Assembly (NCBI GenBank): GCA_016508695.1
Contig: VNKQ01000006.1
Span: 1,798,001-1,862,000, forward strand
Reading direction: 5' to 3'
Origin: Hyphodiscus hymeniophilus
Lineage: Eukaryota > Ascomycota > Leotiomycetes > Helotiales > Hyphodiscaceae
Length of the DNA stretch: 64,000 nt
Under the pieces are notes generated by a model. That model saw only the letters and a list, made by a program, of their open reading frames with translations. It made no database searches and had not been told where the DNA came from. Below, in pieces: positions 33,831 through 45,960 of this stretch. Position 1 is the stretch's first letter; each line of letters opens with the position of its first letter. The translations under genes and the position numbers were made by a program.

Positions 33831-34510
33831 AGAGAGCTGGAACGAACTGATCATTAGGGTTAATTATATTCCATTGTTATTAGCTTCATGAAAATAACTT
33901 CAAGCCCACTTCCATTCTTGTCGTATCATTGACATTGACGAAAAAGATTGTTTAGTCTTATATCTATCCATGGTAGCATTGAAAACCCTTTCGGCTTCTA
34001 AAGATAGTATAAATCATCTCGAAAAGTTGTAACCAATAAACACTACGGCAGTAAGTCAGGAGATGGAATGAGATATGTTCCCTAGGGACTAGAACGATGC
34101 GAAGTCAGTGTTTCTAATAGTCACGAGTCTGTAGGGGCTGGAAAAGTGCAGTCAGACTTTACTTTTCTAGATTTCCTAATTCAACGAAGATTTGAGCTTG
34201 GAAGTAACTAAATAATAATCCCACCCACAAATATCTCACGTACAAGAATTTGAATCTATGATGCATGCTCTAGCCCGCTTCATTCAGGATATTCTTTCTC
34301 TGTATCAGTGTAGCGATCTGCGAAGGTTAAACTAGTGTCAAGATAGCTCAAGCAAAGAGTTCAGCTGCTTCGCACTCTTGATGAAGACATCTGGACTCAA
34401 GGCACCGTCATACCCCATTGCGAGGCATTAGATTACATATGGTCCCGAAGAAAAAATCTCTCTCACCCTATGTTTCCTCAATTTGTTATTCTAAGGCTTG
34501 CAATCTCATT
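33831..34510. other. Convergent intergenic region
   Basis: 3' flanks of the halogenase and the AflR-type regulator. No feature recognised. Confidence 0.4.
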
Positions 34511-35926
34511 TTATTCTTGCCTTAACATATCAATGATGTTAAAGGACAGTGTACAAAGCCGCTTACGAAGATCTGCCTCTAATTGATCTAGCATTACAAT
34601 GGAAAAGGGTGAATTTGTCTCACCGTCCGAAAGTGGATTTAAAGGACCCTCCAGGGCGTTTCTAAGGGTACCCAGTCCTCTATTCTCTCTACCGTAGACT
34701 TTCAGTTTCTTTGATAACTGATTCACAACCCGTTGTACACGATGCAGTTCATTGAGAACTAATTGAGCCGCCATGCGACCTAAGTCTTCTCCGTCGAGAC
34801 AGTAACTACCAACCACAGTTGGATGATGTAGGACCTGCTCTAAATGGCAAGAATTTGGTGGCCGAGGGGACTTCGTTGGACTTTCGCCGTCGTCCTCCGA
34901 AGCTCGTTCTCCTCGTGCTGCTGCGGCGTACCAACCCAAGACCTTGAACACAATTAAGGACATTATTGTGAGCAAGTAGCCATCCTGCGAGCACTGGCAT
35001 TGAAGCATATTGGCTACAGCTTCAATTACCTGCTCATTCTCCGCGATGACCGTTTTTATGGTAGGCAGTTGACTTGTAGCAGCCTGATTGTTGTCCCCAT
35101 TCGGACTTGTGCTCGCAGTTGGGGCAATCGGAGACAACTGCTTCATCAGACCAAGTCCACGAATCAGGCAGAAGCACGGCGACTCTGCCGAAGCTTGGAC
35201 GCCACCATTACTATGTGGATCGTCTGTCGAAGAGTCTTGACTGCTCGGTGGAGATTGTGGCTGAGATAAGAGTGAATGTTCAGAGATTGGTTCGTCAAAG
35301 ATAGCAGACGTATCAAGTACGCCGAGTAGAGTTTCATTTCCTTCAGAATCAAATCTGCTCTTACTGCTGCCACTGCCGTCTCCGGAATAGAAGTTGAATT
35401 GATTCAGAATATCAGAATCAGACGTTTCGGAGAGGGAAAAGGCTACGGTCGAATTGGTGAATTCGTCGAAACCGGTGCTCAGATCTGTGAGCACGGAGGA
35501 CAAAAATGGATCAACAGGCGAAAAAAGATTCGAGAAGCTGTCTGAAGAATTGGGAGTCGCGGCATTCTGTTGTGCAGAAGGCTGGAGCAAGCTGGGTGAT
35601 AACAAATAATCCATCTCCGAGGATGCAGATAGATTGGTTGGCCAACTCAATGTTGGCATCGCCCGAGGGATCTTTTCGGTCTTCGAGGACTCGGACGTTG
35701 ATCGACTCTCATGTTTGCGCCCAGCGCGTTTGGTGGCAAAGTATTCGCAGGCAATGCCTCGTTTTGCACAACGAGAGCACGTTGGCTTCTCTTTGTGACA
35801 CTTGACCTTAGAAGATGCACACGCATGACAACTGTCCCGCAATTTGGAGGGGGCAGGAGGCTTTGGCCAGCCTGCTGGTGCCGATGAACGTGGGGAAATT
35901 TCTGGAGAAGGATGTATTGAAGTCAT
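34511..35926 (-). CDS. AflR-type Zn2Cys6 pathway activator (MdpE/GedR-like)
   Basis: An intronless 471 aa regulator. The zinc cluster at about residues 32-61 starts SCHACASSKVKCHKEKPTC and ends with CAKRGIACEY, followed by the basic linker KRAGRKHESR. This linker and the short cluster are typical of AflR, as is the C-terminal region with LLTIMSLIVFKVLGWYAAAARG and LVLNELHRVQRVVNQLSKKL. The middle is Ser/Pro/Asn-rich and likely disordered. AflR-type proteins bind TCG-N5-CGA and work with AflS-type co-activators; the co-activator is at 15-16.6 kb. Probably the main switch of the cluster. Confidence 0.9.
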   Translation of the reverse strand: MTSIHPSPEISPRSSAPAGWPKPPAPSKLRDSCHACASSKVKCHKEKPTCSRCAKRGIACEYFATKRAGRKHESRSTSESSKTEKIPRAMPTLSWPTNLSASSEMDYLLSPSLLQPSAQQNAATPNSSDSFSNLFSPVDPFLSSVLTDLSTGFDEFTNSTVAFSLSETSDSDILNQFNFYSGDGSGSSKSRFDSEGNETLLGVLDTSAIFDEPISEHSLLSQPQSPPSSQDSSTDDPHSNGGVQASAESPCFCLIRGLGLMKQLSPIAPTASTSPNGDNNQAATSQLPTIKTVIAENEQVIEAVANMLQCQCSQDGYLLTIMSLIVFKVLGWYAAAARGERASEDDGESPTKSPRPPNSCHLEQVLHHPTVVGSYCLDGEDLGRMAAQLVLNELHRVQRVVNQLSKKLKVYGRENRGLGTLRNALEGPLNPLSDGETNSPFSIVMLDQLEADLRKRLCTLSFNIIDMLRQE

Positions 35927-37253
35927 TGTTGGTGATTCAAGAGTTGTTGGTGACGATCGACGAGTAAGGTGGCATACTTGAGTTGATCAAGAATGTGGGT
36001 GGAATAAAAGATAGCCACCTCAGCGAGAATATTGCGAGGTCAATCGCTTAGTAACGAAAATCAACAATGACGCTCAAAGAGGTTCATACACACTCGAGTA
36101 CATCCCACCTGAATCTGCACTGTTCTGGCTCAGCTATGCAACCCAACGACTTTAAAGTTTAGCCTGTGGGGGACAAGGGCCAAGGCTGACATGGCTGACG
36201 TGAGAGATAAGCGTGGGGTTTTCGTGCTTTGGCGTCATTTACGAGCAATTGTGAGTGATTGAAGGATTCTCGATGTACTTGTTATCTCGGAACCCGATGT
36301 GCATATCGACTCTAGGCTGTCAGTGGGCAATACAGTTCAAATGTTACGTTGAACAGACTATCAACGACCCGCGGCTTTTGATTCGTCGCTTCGGGTGATG
36401 TCCGAAGAGAGGGATGGGGTGGAAAATAATTCTTCCTGGTCTAATCTAAGGAGTTAAAGTTGTGTGGAATTACCACATGTCAATCAAGGTATTGAAACGC
36501 TGAGGATGGAGAGATCGGGATTCCTCGTAGTCCATCTTCTTGAATCTGGCCAGTGCTTTTACAAAGCCTATCGTTGCTGCATCGCACTCCAGATATGTTC
36601 AACAGGCAAAGTCTGTGGCCCTTGCCGCTGTTCGTTTTGAGAATGATATGTAGGGGTTCTTGTGTAATGATAAGGGTCAGTGGTCAATCCTCTTATCTTC
36701 TGAACAAGGTTGACTATCAACTGTATGCATGTACGCCTGACTTGCTTCGACTAAGTCGCTTGGAAGCTTGGTTGAGTCCAAAGCCCGGACATCTACGAAG
36801 TTATCTCTGGCTAGGATAGTATTTATGGCGCCTAGCAATGGGTACGGGCTTCTTGGGCTGAAGCAGTTCAAATTTAGGCTATATCACAGGCTACGTAGCT
36901 TGTGAATTAGGTATCATTATCCTGTGACTTCACCACTGACTTGTGCTGACGGTTGCTACGTAAATTTGGCGACTGACAGGCATCCTACTGACAGGTCAAG
37001 GAAAGAGACTGGCAAGGGTCGGATCGATGCTCCGTAGTAAGCGCTACTGCCGGTGAAAGTAAGCACTACTGCATGTGCGGGTTGTACCGCAAGCAGCTTC
37101 TGTACCTTGATTCAAGTAACATCGCAAGATCATATGCTTCTATCCAAGATGTAGGGTTACAGCGAGCCCCACATTGCCAAGCTTTATAGCCTCTGTATCT
37201 ATCCGGGCTTGAAGTTCTCTAGTCGCAGTTTATGTTGACAGCTGATCTTGCTC
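35927..37253. other. Gene-free spacer upstream of the AflR-type gene
   Basis: 1.3 kb including the regulator's promoter. Only short reading frames. No element assigned. Confidence 0.4.
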
Positions 37254-38980
37254 TCAATGAACATGCTCTCCCTTCCTCTCGGCTTGGAGATAGTCCTCCC
37301 AGACTTTCTCGATATCGCTCTTGTAAATCCAGTCCATCCATCCTGCTGGACGTTTTCCGGCAAGGCCAGTCTCATTCATGCGAGCCCTTAGAGTACTGTC
37401 GAAGTTTTCAAATGTGTCTTGGCGTACTTTTTGTAATAGGGGCTTCTGAGACTCCCGAAATTCATACCTTGAGTTGTTAACATAATCAATCGGAAGTCAA
37501 AACCGACAGTGTGTTATTATTGACACTAGACTTACATTTTTCGATAGTATGGGGATCGGATAGAGTCAAACACACGTAGAGCCTCTGCCACAGAATCACG
37601 TGATAATTGAGTGTGCTCAAGAGCTCGAGCTATGATCCAGCCGTCTTGTAATGCAAAGCCTGCTCCTGAGCCAAAGGCACCTTGGGAATGTTAGTGTTCT
37701 TTGATGTATACCAGGGTGAGCGCTGTAATCCATACCTGCAAGTGGGTGACTAGCATCTCCTAGTAGTACCACCTTGTCCCAGCCTGTGATATTTTCTATA
37801 CATGGACCAGAAAACAAGGCAAATTCTTTCCAGTTACCTTCCGGTACCTGTGACAAGGCTTCTACTATTCTCGGGTCATAGTTCTAAAATGTAAGATCAG
37901 TAGAGTATGACTAGGTAGATATCATTCGAAGATTGATGAGAAATAATTTGCCTTATAGCGTGAGAGCAGTTTCTCGTTGGTCGCTGGTATTCCCCAGCTA
38001 ACAGCCGGGTCGGAAACGTCACGTTCGAGGCCCGATCTGCAAGAGAATTCGAAACTCGCGTCCGGGTCTGAGGGATCATCTACTGGTGACATGTAGACAT
38101 GACCGCCGACCCCGAACCACCATGATGTTTGCAAAGGGAAGTCAGGGATATGACGAAGGGCAGCGGCCGAGCAAAGAGTTCGGAAAGATGTATTTCCTGT
38201 ATGCAAAATATTGGTCAATTCAAGGTTCCTCAGCTCACATCGGGTATTTGATGGCATACCCGTGTACCGAAGCTGATAATCTGGGAACAATGATTGTCTC
38301 ACCGCCTGGATGTAGATTTAGCTTGATTTTGAATCAGTTGACAAGGAGAACCCACAGAGCGAATTCCATCCGCACCTACAACTAGATCTGCAGTTGCATC
38401 GGTACCGTCTTGAAAAACCAAGCGTACCCCTCCAAACTCGACATTCTCTAGTGAGACAAGTTTTTTGTTGAACTTGATGACACCGTTTGGGACCTGCTCT
38501 CCCAAAGCCGCTTGCAACCTGGTTCTTCGTACTCTTGTTGGACCCCGCTTTCTTGGAATGCCTGGCTCTGGTAGGACAATTTCACCAGTATAGCCATTTC
38601 TAGAGAGTACATCGAATTAGAGATTATTACAACATGCGAATTGATTCATGCGCTAGTTTACTATTCCATAACTGACTGCCGTAGAAACAAGGTTGGAATG
38701 GAGTGATTCTCAGGCTGTTTCTGACTTACCTCTTCGCTCCTGGAACTGTGGGAGCTCCCCTAATGCTGTCCGCTGCACCGAGCAACTCCAGAACTTTCCA
38801 AGAATTTTCTGCAATGCTGATTCCAGCGCCATACTCTGTTAAATGTGGATGTCTCTCGAATAGACGCACGGTCACATTGCTGAGACTCGAAAGGGCAATG
38901 GCAGCTGAGAGACCACCGACGCCGCCACCGATAATGGCAACGTCGATGTTCCGTGGTTCCTCTGTGATAGCGGAAGGCAT
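37254..38980 (-). CDS. FAD-dependent monooxygenase (salicylate-hydroxylase-like, class A)
   Basis: 430 aa in seven exons; introns 38600-38729, 38306-38355, 38197-38259, 37884-37951, 37681-37735, 37468-37535. FAD motif 1 is AIIGGGVGGLSAAIALSSL at residues 15-33; the DG motif reads DLVVGADGIRS, and motif 3 reads VVLLGDASHPLAG. The C-terminus after the last splice ends QAERKGEHVH. Intron 37884-37951 has a GC donor (GCAAAT) with normal AG acceptor. MdpD-like monooxygenases occur in related clusters; hydroxylation of the anthraquinone or benzophenone ring is the likely role. It is divergent from the transporter gene. All frames join, so it is intact. Confidence 0.85.
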
Positions 38981-39773
38981 GGTTGTGACTAATCCAGAAA
39001 GCTTCCAAAACCGGGCGGATGGATCTGAACGTCGATGAAGAAGAATACTCAGAGGCTTATCAAGAGTTTGAATATATCAGCCAGTTCCAATGAAGAAAGA
39101 AAGGAACACCACTTTCAAGGATGCAATATCAGCTGCTCCCGAGCCCATGGTACAGGTAGAGCTACGATCAATAGATACGGTCGACCCGCTTACAATATAC
39201 TCTTCATGATTGGCACAGCCGGACATCTCCGACCGCGATCAAGAATCTCAAGCCAACAAAGGCGTCAAAGACACTCGAGCCCTTCCCTCCGGGATGCCGA
39301 TAAATTTCTCGCTGCTCGCTTATTGGCTGTACACGGAACGTCAAACATCGCCTCCGAAGCGAAAAACCACTTCAGGTTGTTACCTACCCCGATCAACAAA
39401 AGTATTTGATCAACGGGAAAGAATCTAGATGGGAGAAATCTCGACTCCTCGATCTGAGAGGCGAAAAACGCAACTGTGGCTCAGTATGGCGACTTCATAT
39501 CGAGGAATCACGAAGATGAACTCTCGAGGAATTCTTGGGGGTTTATGCTCCAGTGAAAAGGATTGCGAGGGTATATAATGTCACCTCCCTGAAGCAACGA
39601 TGGAGTCAGAATCTTTGGAACTCGATGCTATCTTTGCTTAGCCTATATTCAAAATTCCGTCTCTGTGGTCTATCCTTGACCCGTCCGCGGCTCACTTCAC
39701 ACCGAGCACGGATCCTGTGTGCTTGCATCGTTCTGCGCGAACCATTCCAAGATTTCCCTCCAGTAAGACAAAG
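38981..39773. promoter_or_regulatory. Bidirectional promoter region of monooxygenase and transporter
   Basis: 793 bases between divergent genes. No exact TCG-N5-CGA; a TCG-N6-CGA variant (TCGACTCCTCGA) is near 39441. Confidence 0.35.
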
Positions 39774-42005
39774 ATGTCGAAGCAAGCCGAAGCCATTATC
39801 AGTGAGCCGCTTGCGTATCCAGCAGTTCTGGAGCAGTCTGATCAGCCTGCAAAAAAGGATTGGCGTCGTTTCATCTGGGATAGTTTGGATAAGTCACCTG
39901 AGGAACGGCATTTTCTACTCAAGCTTGATTTCGCACTGCTTACTTTCGGCTGTTTGGGTATGTGGCTTGAATCTTATCTTCGCAATATCCCTCCTTTGGG
40001 AGGCTTCCTCCTTGGCGAGTTCAATTATGGGACGTCGCTCATTTCATGGCAGGATTTTTCATTAAGTTCCTTGACACTGCCAATCTCGCCAATGCCTTTG
40101 TGTCTGGAATGCGAGTTACTGCTTATGTTCTTAGCTCAACGGATCCTAACAGAGTGCTTATAGGAAAGAAGATCTGGGCATGTTTGGTAACCAGCTCAAT
40201 TATGTGACAACTGCCTACACGGTTGGGTACATTATTGGGGAGATACCAAGTAATATCGTCTTGACTCGTGTCCGGCCCTCAATCTGGCTTCCCACTTTGG
40301 AGGTAAGTAGATAAAGAAATCATAGACTTTCACAGTATCTTTCTCGTTGGATCTGTACTGATCGAGAGTGTAGGTAATCTGGGGTGTCCTTACAATGTGC
40401 ATTGCAGCGTCTAAGAATACAACCCAGCTCTATGTGCTTCGATTCTTTATAGGCAAGTATTCCTCTCTTAGCAAGCTATCGCAGGTTATAGAAGACCGAA
40501 ACATGAAGCTAATTACAGCACAGGCCTTGCTGAAGCGGGGTTCTACCCAGGACTCAACTATATGATTGGTTCATGGTACCGAAAAGACGAGATTGCAAAG
40601 CGCTCCGGCATCCTCAATGCCAGCGGTTCAATCGCCACTATTTTCTCGGGATTTCTGATGTCATCTGTCTATCATCTTGGTGGACGAGGTGGTCTTCCAG
40701 GCTGGAAGTGGTGAGTACAAATACCCGTAATTATTTAGCTATGACAGGGAATATGTGAGCTGATTTTGAAATCCAAGGCTATTCATTATAGACGGAGTGA
40801 TATCTCTTCCCATTGCTTTTGCCAGCTTCTGGTTCCTCCCAGATACTCCGGAGACGAACAGGAGAAATCTCTTCTCGCAAGCGGTAAGATCTTGAACCAA
40901 ACAATCAAATCTCTCAAAGCCCATACATCGCTAATCATGCACATTTTAGGAAATCGAACTCGCGCAGAGAAGAATGGTAGCAGAGGGCCGAAAGCTACGG
41001 ACTCCTTATACCGTCGCCAAAGTGAAGAAGATTCTCACATCATGGCACATATGGCTTTTCAGTATCTTATATGCGTACATCTTCCCCTCGATCGGCTAGT
41101 CGCCGCACCTCTGCTGATACCTGATGTAGTACTCTTGGTGGGACTCAAGGCACACCGATCTTTCCCTTATATCTAAAGACCGCCAAAAAGAATCACAAAC
41201 CCAGATACAGCATTGTGCAGATCAATAATTATCCTTCATTCACGTTTGCTGTCTCTGTTATCGCAGCAGTGGTTTATGCGTGGACTTCCGATTCCGTCCT
41301 GGGCGGGCGAAGATGGCCATTGATGATTGCTGCAGGGGTAGGATTTCTTTTTCAAACCTTTGTTGCCTTTTGAGTCTACTCGGATAACTTGGCGACTGAC
41401 TAAATTCACCATATCAGACTTTCCAAATCATTCTCTTCAGCTCATTGGCCGTATGGCACATTGCCGAGGGTTGGCACTGGGCCTGTTACATTCTATACGG
41501 TCAAGTCTTAGGTCTCTCCGGCATCATCAACTCGTGAGCCAACCTACCCAGTCCCAGCTCAACCTTCTCCATCTCTAGCTTGTACTGACGCAGGTATTGT
41601 TTCAGCTGGGCAAATGAAGTCTGCTCCGACGATAACGAAGAGCGAGCAATTGTGCTTGCGTGCATGAACATGATGAACAACGTCCTCACCGCATGGCTCC
41701 CGCTCATCGTCTGGAAGCAGGTCGACGCTCCAAGGTACCACAAGGGATTCATCACCGCAGCTTGTACCTCGACCCTGTTCGTCCTCGTCTCTGCTGCGGT
41801 TGCGGTACTGCAGAAAAGAGCTAACCGAGAGTAAGTCCCTGATCACTGCATTTCGTGCAGAGCCAGAGCGACTTGCGCTGATTGCTTGTGTTGTTCTAGG
41901 AAGAATGCGAATGTTGAGAACGCATCTGTGAGTGAAGAGCAGAGCGAGAAACGGGACTCGGAGGTTGATGTCAAGAGAGTGGAAGCGGACATCGAGAAAA
42001 TCTAG
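39774..42005 (+). CDS. MFS transporter, anion:cation symporter type (allantoate/pantothenate permease-like)
   Basis: 510 aa in eleven exons with ten introns, all phase-consistent. N-terminal EERHFLLKLDFALLTFGCLG leads into TM1; FIKFLDTANLANAFVSGMKE is the signature of the Dal5/ACS family. Later segments include YTVGYIIGEIPSNIVL, LRFFIGLAEAGFYPGLNYM, and LVLTRVRPSIW. The C-terminal tail is charged (SEEQSEKRDSEVDVKRVEAD). Introns 40111-40163 (GCGAGT) and 40453-40523 (GCAAGT) use GC donors. In clusters such proteins may export product or import a precursor; Dal5-type members usually import small organic anions. Confidence 0.85.
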
Positions 42006-42934
42006 CTCGCTATATTCCTCCTGGCATGGACAAAAGCTTCTACTCCGATCAAAACAACAAGTATTATTGTTGAGCTATATCTTGTAAATTTTATGGTATA
42101 AACAGCCAATATTACGGCTCAGACTCTACTCGCCCGCTGACCCTCTACTTCGGTCGCTCACTTACGTCCCTGCTCCTCCTTGTAGTAACCAATTCGTAAC
42201 TTCTTCCCGGATTTTCCTATCCGGCACTGCCACATATACTGCACGCCTTATTAACGCTACAATGGGGAAAGCTTTGGCTTTCAGGAGACGAAACTCGCCG
42301 ATTACCACGTAAAGAGGTTCCAATGAATGTATCGTCTGGGATGCGTATGTAGCACCAGCGCCAACGTCGAATATCTCTCTCTCTCTCTCCGACCTATCTC
42401 ACAAGCATCTCACAGCCCATCGACAGTATTATCCAAGCATCTAGCCATCTCCTTGATGCTCCAGTATATTTACACGTTCCAATGATTACGGTAGTTATTC
42501 TCTAGAACAACTCACGTGATTCGTTAGTCCAGGCGAATCTTGCCAAAAGCTACCTTGGTATATTGTGATAGTAGCTAAATCGTGTATGGGAAAATGTGAA
42601 TGCAAATCAAAGAGCCGGCGAAAACAACCTGAATGTGGACACTGGACTGTATTCTGAGTGTACTTGCCGCGCTAGGTTCTGCTCTCCTTTCAGGACATTA
42701 GATCTCCACCCTGATAATAATAACTATTTGCTGATGGATGGACACCTGTTCCGCCGGATCTTTCTACTCCTCCTGGTCCATCTTATATCTTGTTCAATAT
42801 TAGATCTTAAGTCGGTACCGAGACCAGCCTTAATAGTCCCACCAAGCCCCAAGTAATTGGCACCCTCAGCGTTATTGAAACTGTGAAGGAGGTTATGACC
42901 AGATGACGTGCTTCTCCTCATAGCCAAATTGCGT
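42006..42934. other. Convergent spacer with a short TC microsatellite
   Basis: 3' flanks of the transporter and second cluster regulator. A TC dinucleotide run of eight units occupies about 42374-42389. No gene seen. Confidence 0.45.
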
Positions 42935-45144
42935 TTATAGATTGTAAAGTCTACATCTAATCCACTCCGATTTTCCCGACAGCTGTTTCCATAGTACGTC
43001 TATTCCATCCTGCAACAAAGCGCCTACATTCTCATCGAGCCCCTCTAGAAAGTAACCATTTGCAACCGTCTCCTTCAGCAGACAAATCGTCGAGAGGATC
43101 CTTAAATTGGTGTCAGAATGTCACGACCAAAAACTTTGAAAATCGCTTACCTATTCCCCATGATTACGTTGATGTCTGAAAGTTCCAGAATCGCCACTTT
43201 AATCAGTGTAGAGCCTGCATGCAGGCCCTCTCGGAAGAGAGTCCATCCTAGCAGGGGCAACAAGCTTCCTGAATCACGCAAGACGCGTTCTATAAGCGGT
43301 CTGAACAACGCAAATCTCACGAACCAATACATTAGCTTCACGCGTATCCCCTGAGGCGAGGAGAATCCTTTCGTGGGCTCAGGCGACCAGTCCAGGAAGG
43401 AGGGTACGCTTTCGATCCATTGATCGAGTTGGCGTCGAAGCTCCTGCAGGAGCGGTGAGGGCTCCACGCTCCCGCTTTGTGGGTCTTGAACCCAGAATTC
43501 TAGGTCCGAGGTGGTGAGGATGCGCTCGGCAACAGATTTTAGAGACATCTCGGCTAGGAAGAAAGTAAGCATGAAGCGGAGACGCAGTGGTAGGTGTGAG
43601 AGATCTAGCTCATCGCAACCTAGTGGTAACGGAAGGCTGTCCTGGAGTTCATGCAGGGAGCTACGTGGTAGATTCTCGTCGATTTCGTGTCGCACGTCGC
43701 TGGATGTATTTAGTAGAGCCCATGAGCAAGTGGAGGGGATGAGTACCGTTCGAAATTGTAACATATCCAGTAAATGCGTCGTATGTTCATCCTATCAGGC
43801 ATACTTCTTTCAACGCCAGATGCCTCATCCCTATTCCACAAAAATGTTTGAGCTTAGTTCCAGAGTATTTGTGAGTGATTTCTCCTACCTTTTGAGCATA
43901 GTATATAGTAATGTACATCCTCTGTGCAAAGAGTTCCAAAAGTCTAGCAGGCGTCCTTTCTTCAGCAGGAATATTGCGCAAAGGACATGAGCTTGGAGAT
44001 ATTTGGTCTTGAATTGAGTGTTGAGTCTACCCATGATGTGAGTTGCACGAAGAAAATCCGATACACCACTCTCCGCGGCTTCTTCATTCCGGTGGGCCTT
44101 TGCAAGAGCCACAACGAGGAGACTGAAGCACGACTCTATGTCGTCACATAGTCCCTGTGCTGCCACAAGTTCAGATATTGTTTGAGCGCTTGGGTCACAC
44201 ATCACGGGATACATGGGACAGGCGTGTGCCAGGTAGTATTGCAACCATGGCATAATGTCGCTTGTATTGGTTGGCTCATTATTGCCAGTGGAGTCGGACA
44301 ATGGAGAGCGGTCTTCTTCACAGGTAAAGGGTAATTTCCCCAGGTATCGTGCATTTACTGCAGCTTCGTCGGAGAAGGATGCGGGGGTTTCATAATTATG
44401 TGTAGCTCTTTCTGCTATAGCGGAACCCTCCGACAGGATATCGAACCATAGTTGATCTGGTGAAAGCAGGAACTGGTCATCTGACGTCCTTAAGGGTGGA
44501 GGTGTTTCGAGGGGTGTATTTGGAAGAGCCAACACGCTCGTAATATTTGCATTACGGCTGTCTAAAGGTGGTCCAAGTTGGATCACACTCTCCACTTTCT
44601 CTACCTTTTCTTCCACAATGGCGAGGCGCTTTAGCAGTGTATTGATGACTTGCTCACTGCTGCTTTCACTCATTTCAGTCTCAATTGAATCCAATCAGAA
44701 GTAGTACAGGGCGAACCTTGAGACGGATGGCCGCAGGCGGTAGTCACAGCGGAAGCCATGATCATCGCAATAACCACAAATCGGTTGTCCTTCGTTGCAT
44801 TTCACCTTTTTCATACGACAAGTGTCGCAGGCCTACGAAGGGGTAGTCAGCAAGCAGAGCCTCAATATCACAGCAATATCAGATACTAGACCGCCGAGGA
44901 ATGAGGGGAGCAGGTGTAGATCTAGAGTTCTTCTTACGGCACTAGCTTTTGGGTTGAGCCTCTTCGAGGCCACTAAGATAGTATCCGCGTTCCCAACACC
45001 ATCGACTACACTCCCACTCCCACTCGCACTCCCACTCGCAGTCCCACTCGCACTTTCGGGCAAAGATGGTTCGGTGCTACCCGAGCGCTGCGAGAGGCTT
45101 CGTCGTCGCTTGCGTGAGGAGTTTACGTTCTTAGCAGTTGCCAT
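42935..45144 (-). CDS. Zn2Cys6 transcription factor with fungal-specific TF domain (second cluster regulator)
   Basis: 634 aa in six exons; introns 44833-44937, 44680-44724, 43831-43888, 43700-43746, 43101-43150. Exon 1 is a basic/Ser-rich leader with KKRRR-like RKRRRSLSQRSGS and a repeated Gly/Ser/Ala tract encoded by tandem hexamers at about 45010-45053. The zinc cluster is in exon 2: ACDTCRMKKVKCNEG and ICGYCDDHGFRC. Exon 3 begins with a coiled coil (VINTLLKRLAIVEEKVEKV). The fungal_trans region includes ATHIMGRLN, then RRIYWICYNFERD across an intron. The 45-nt intron 44680-44724 (GTCTCA donor) removes an in-frame TGA. It is divergent from the AIF-like gene. Possibly an auxiliary pathway regulator. 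Confidence 0.83.
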
Positions 45145-45960
45145 GTCCTAGTGTGCGTATATTATCACCGCAGTTGGGAAGTCATTCAACGTGTAAACGA
45201 CGATTGGCTAACCTGCAGATGAGTCGACTGGGCTGGGAGGTTTGTGGGAGATTGCTTGATTCTGTTCCTCGGAAATCCCGAACACGAGCATTGTTGTGTT
45301 GTTTCGTTGTTTCGTAGAAAGTTGGAGGGCAGTCAGATGTCAGATATCGGGTGTGACAGATGGTGCAATGGGATTGTGGTGATTGCGCCATGCGCGCGGG
45401 TGGTATGCAGGGCGAGACGGCGAACAGCTGAACAAAGCAAGCCAGCCGCAGAGGCGGCGGCAAAGGGACTAAGGCAGGTCCCGTGACCTGCATTATGTTC
45501 ATTATTGATGGATATTTCATAATTTGTATGGCATATCCGTGCCGAGCAACAAAGAACCAGCAAAACTGATTTCCAATCATTGACCATTCCTCGGCGTCGC
45601 CTCCGAGGTCAGGGATCGAACCGCGTATACCACGGATTGTGAGGAGGGTCAGGTGACACTGCCAATGGGCCATCGCAGCGTAAGCCGTACTGGGCGTAAG
45701 GTATATGGAAGTGAAGCGGCTGAAGTGAACGGACGGATTAGGAGCGGAGTGTCAAGAAGCGAAGTACCGACGGCGCTTGGGATTGCCTCAGGTACGTACC
45801 TTTGGCTGTTGCTGGCGGGTAGCAGCACGCAAATGGAAGCCACGGGGAAGGCCACAGGAAATATATGTGATTCACCTTTGAGCAAGATCTCGGAGTCTAG
45901 TCCCCTCTCTCTCTTCTTCTCTCCTCTTCTCTTCTCTTCTCAAACACCTCACTACCTAAC
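45145..45960. promoter_or_regulatory. Bidirectional promoter region of the regulator and AIF-like gene
   Basis: 816 bases. A pyrimidine-rich run of CTCTCTTCTCTTC type just before the start at 45961 is typical of fungal core promoters. An unspliced minus-strand frame here (45182-45673) has no family motif. Confidence 0.45.

Noticed and set aside
39535..40065. 176-aa plus-strand frame
   Set aside because: Overlaps the MFS transporter gene in another frame; the transporter is clearly the real gene.
45590..45640. tRNA-like GGTTCGATCC on the minus strand
   Set aside because: The stem bases around the putative T-loop do not pair and no acceptor or anticodon stem could be drawn.
45182..45673. 163-aa minus-strand frame
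   Set aside because: No family motif, odd composition, located in the promoter between divergent genes; likely chance.
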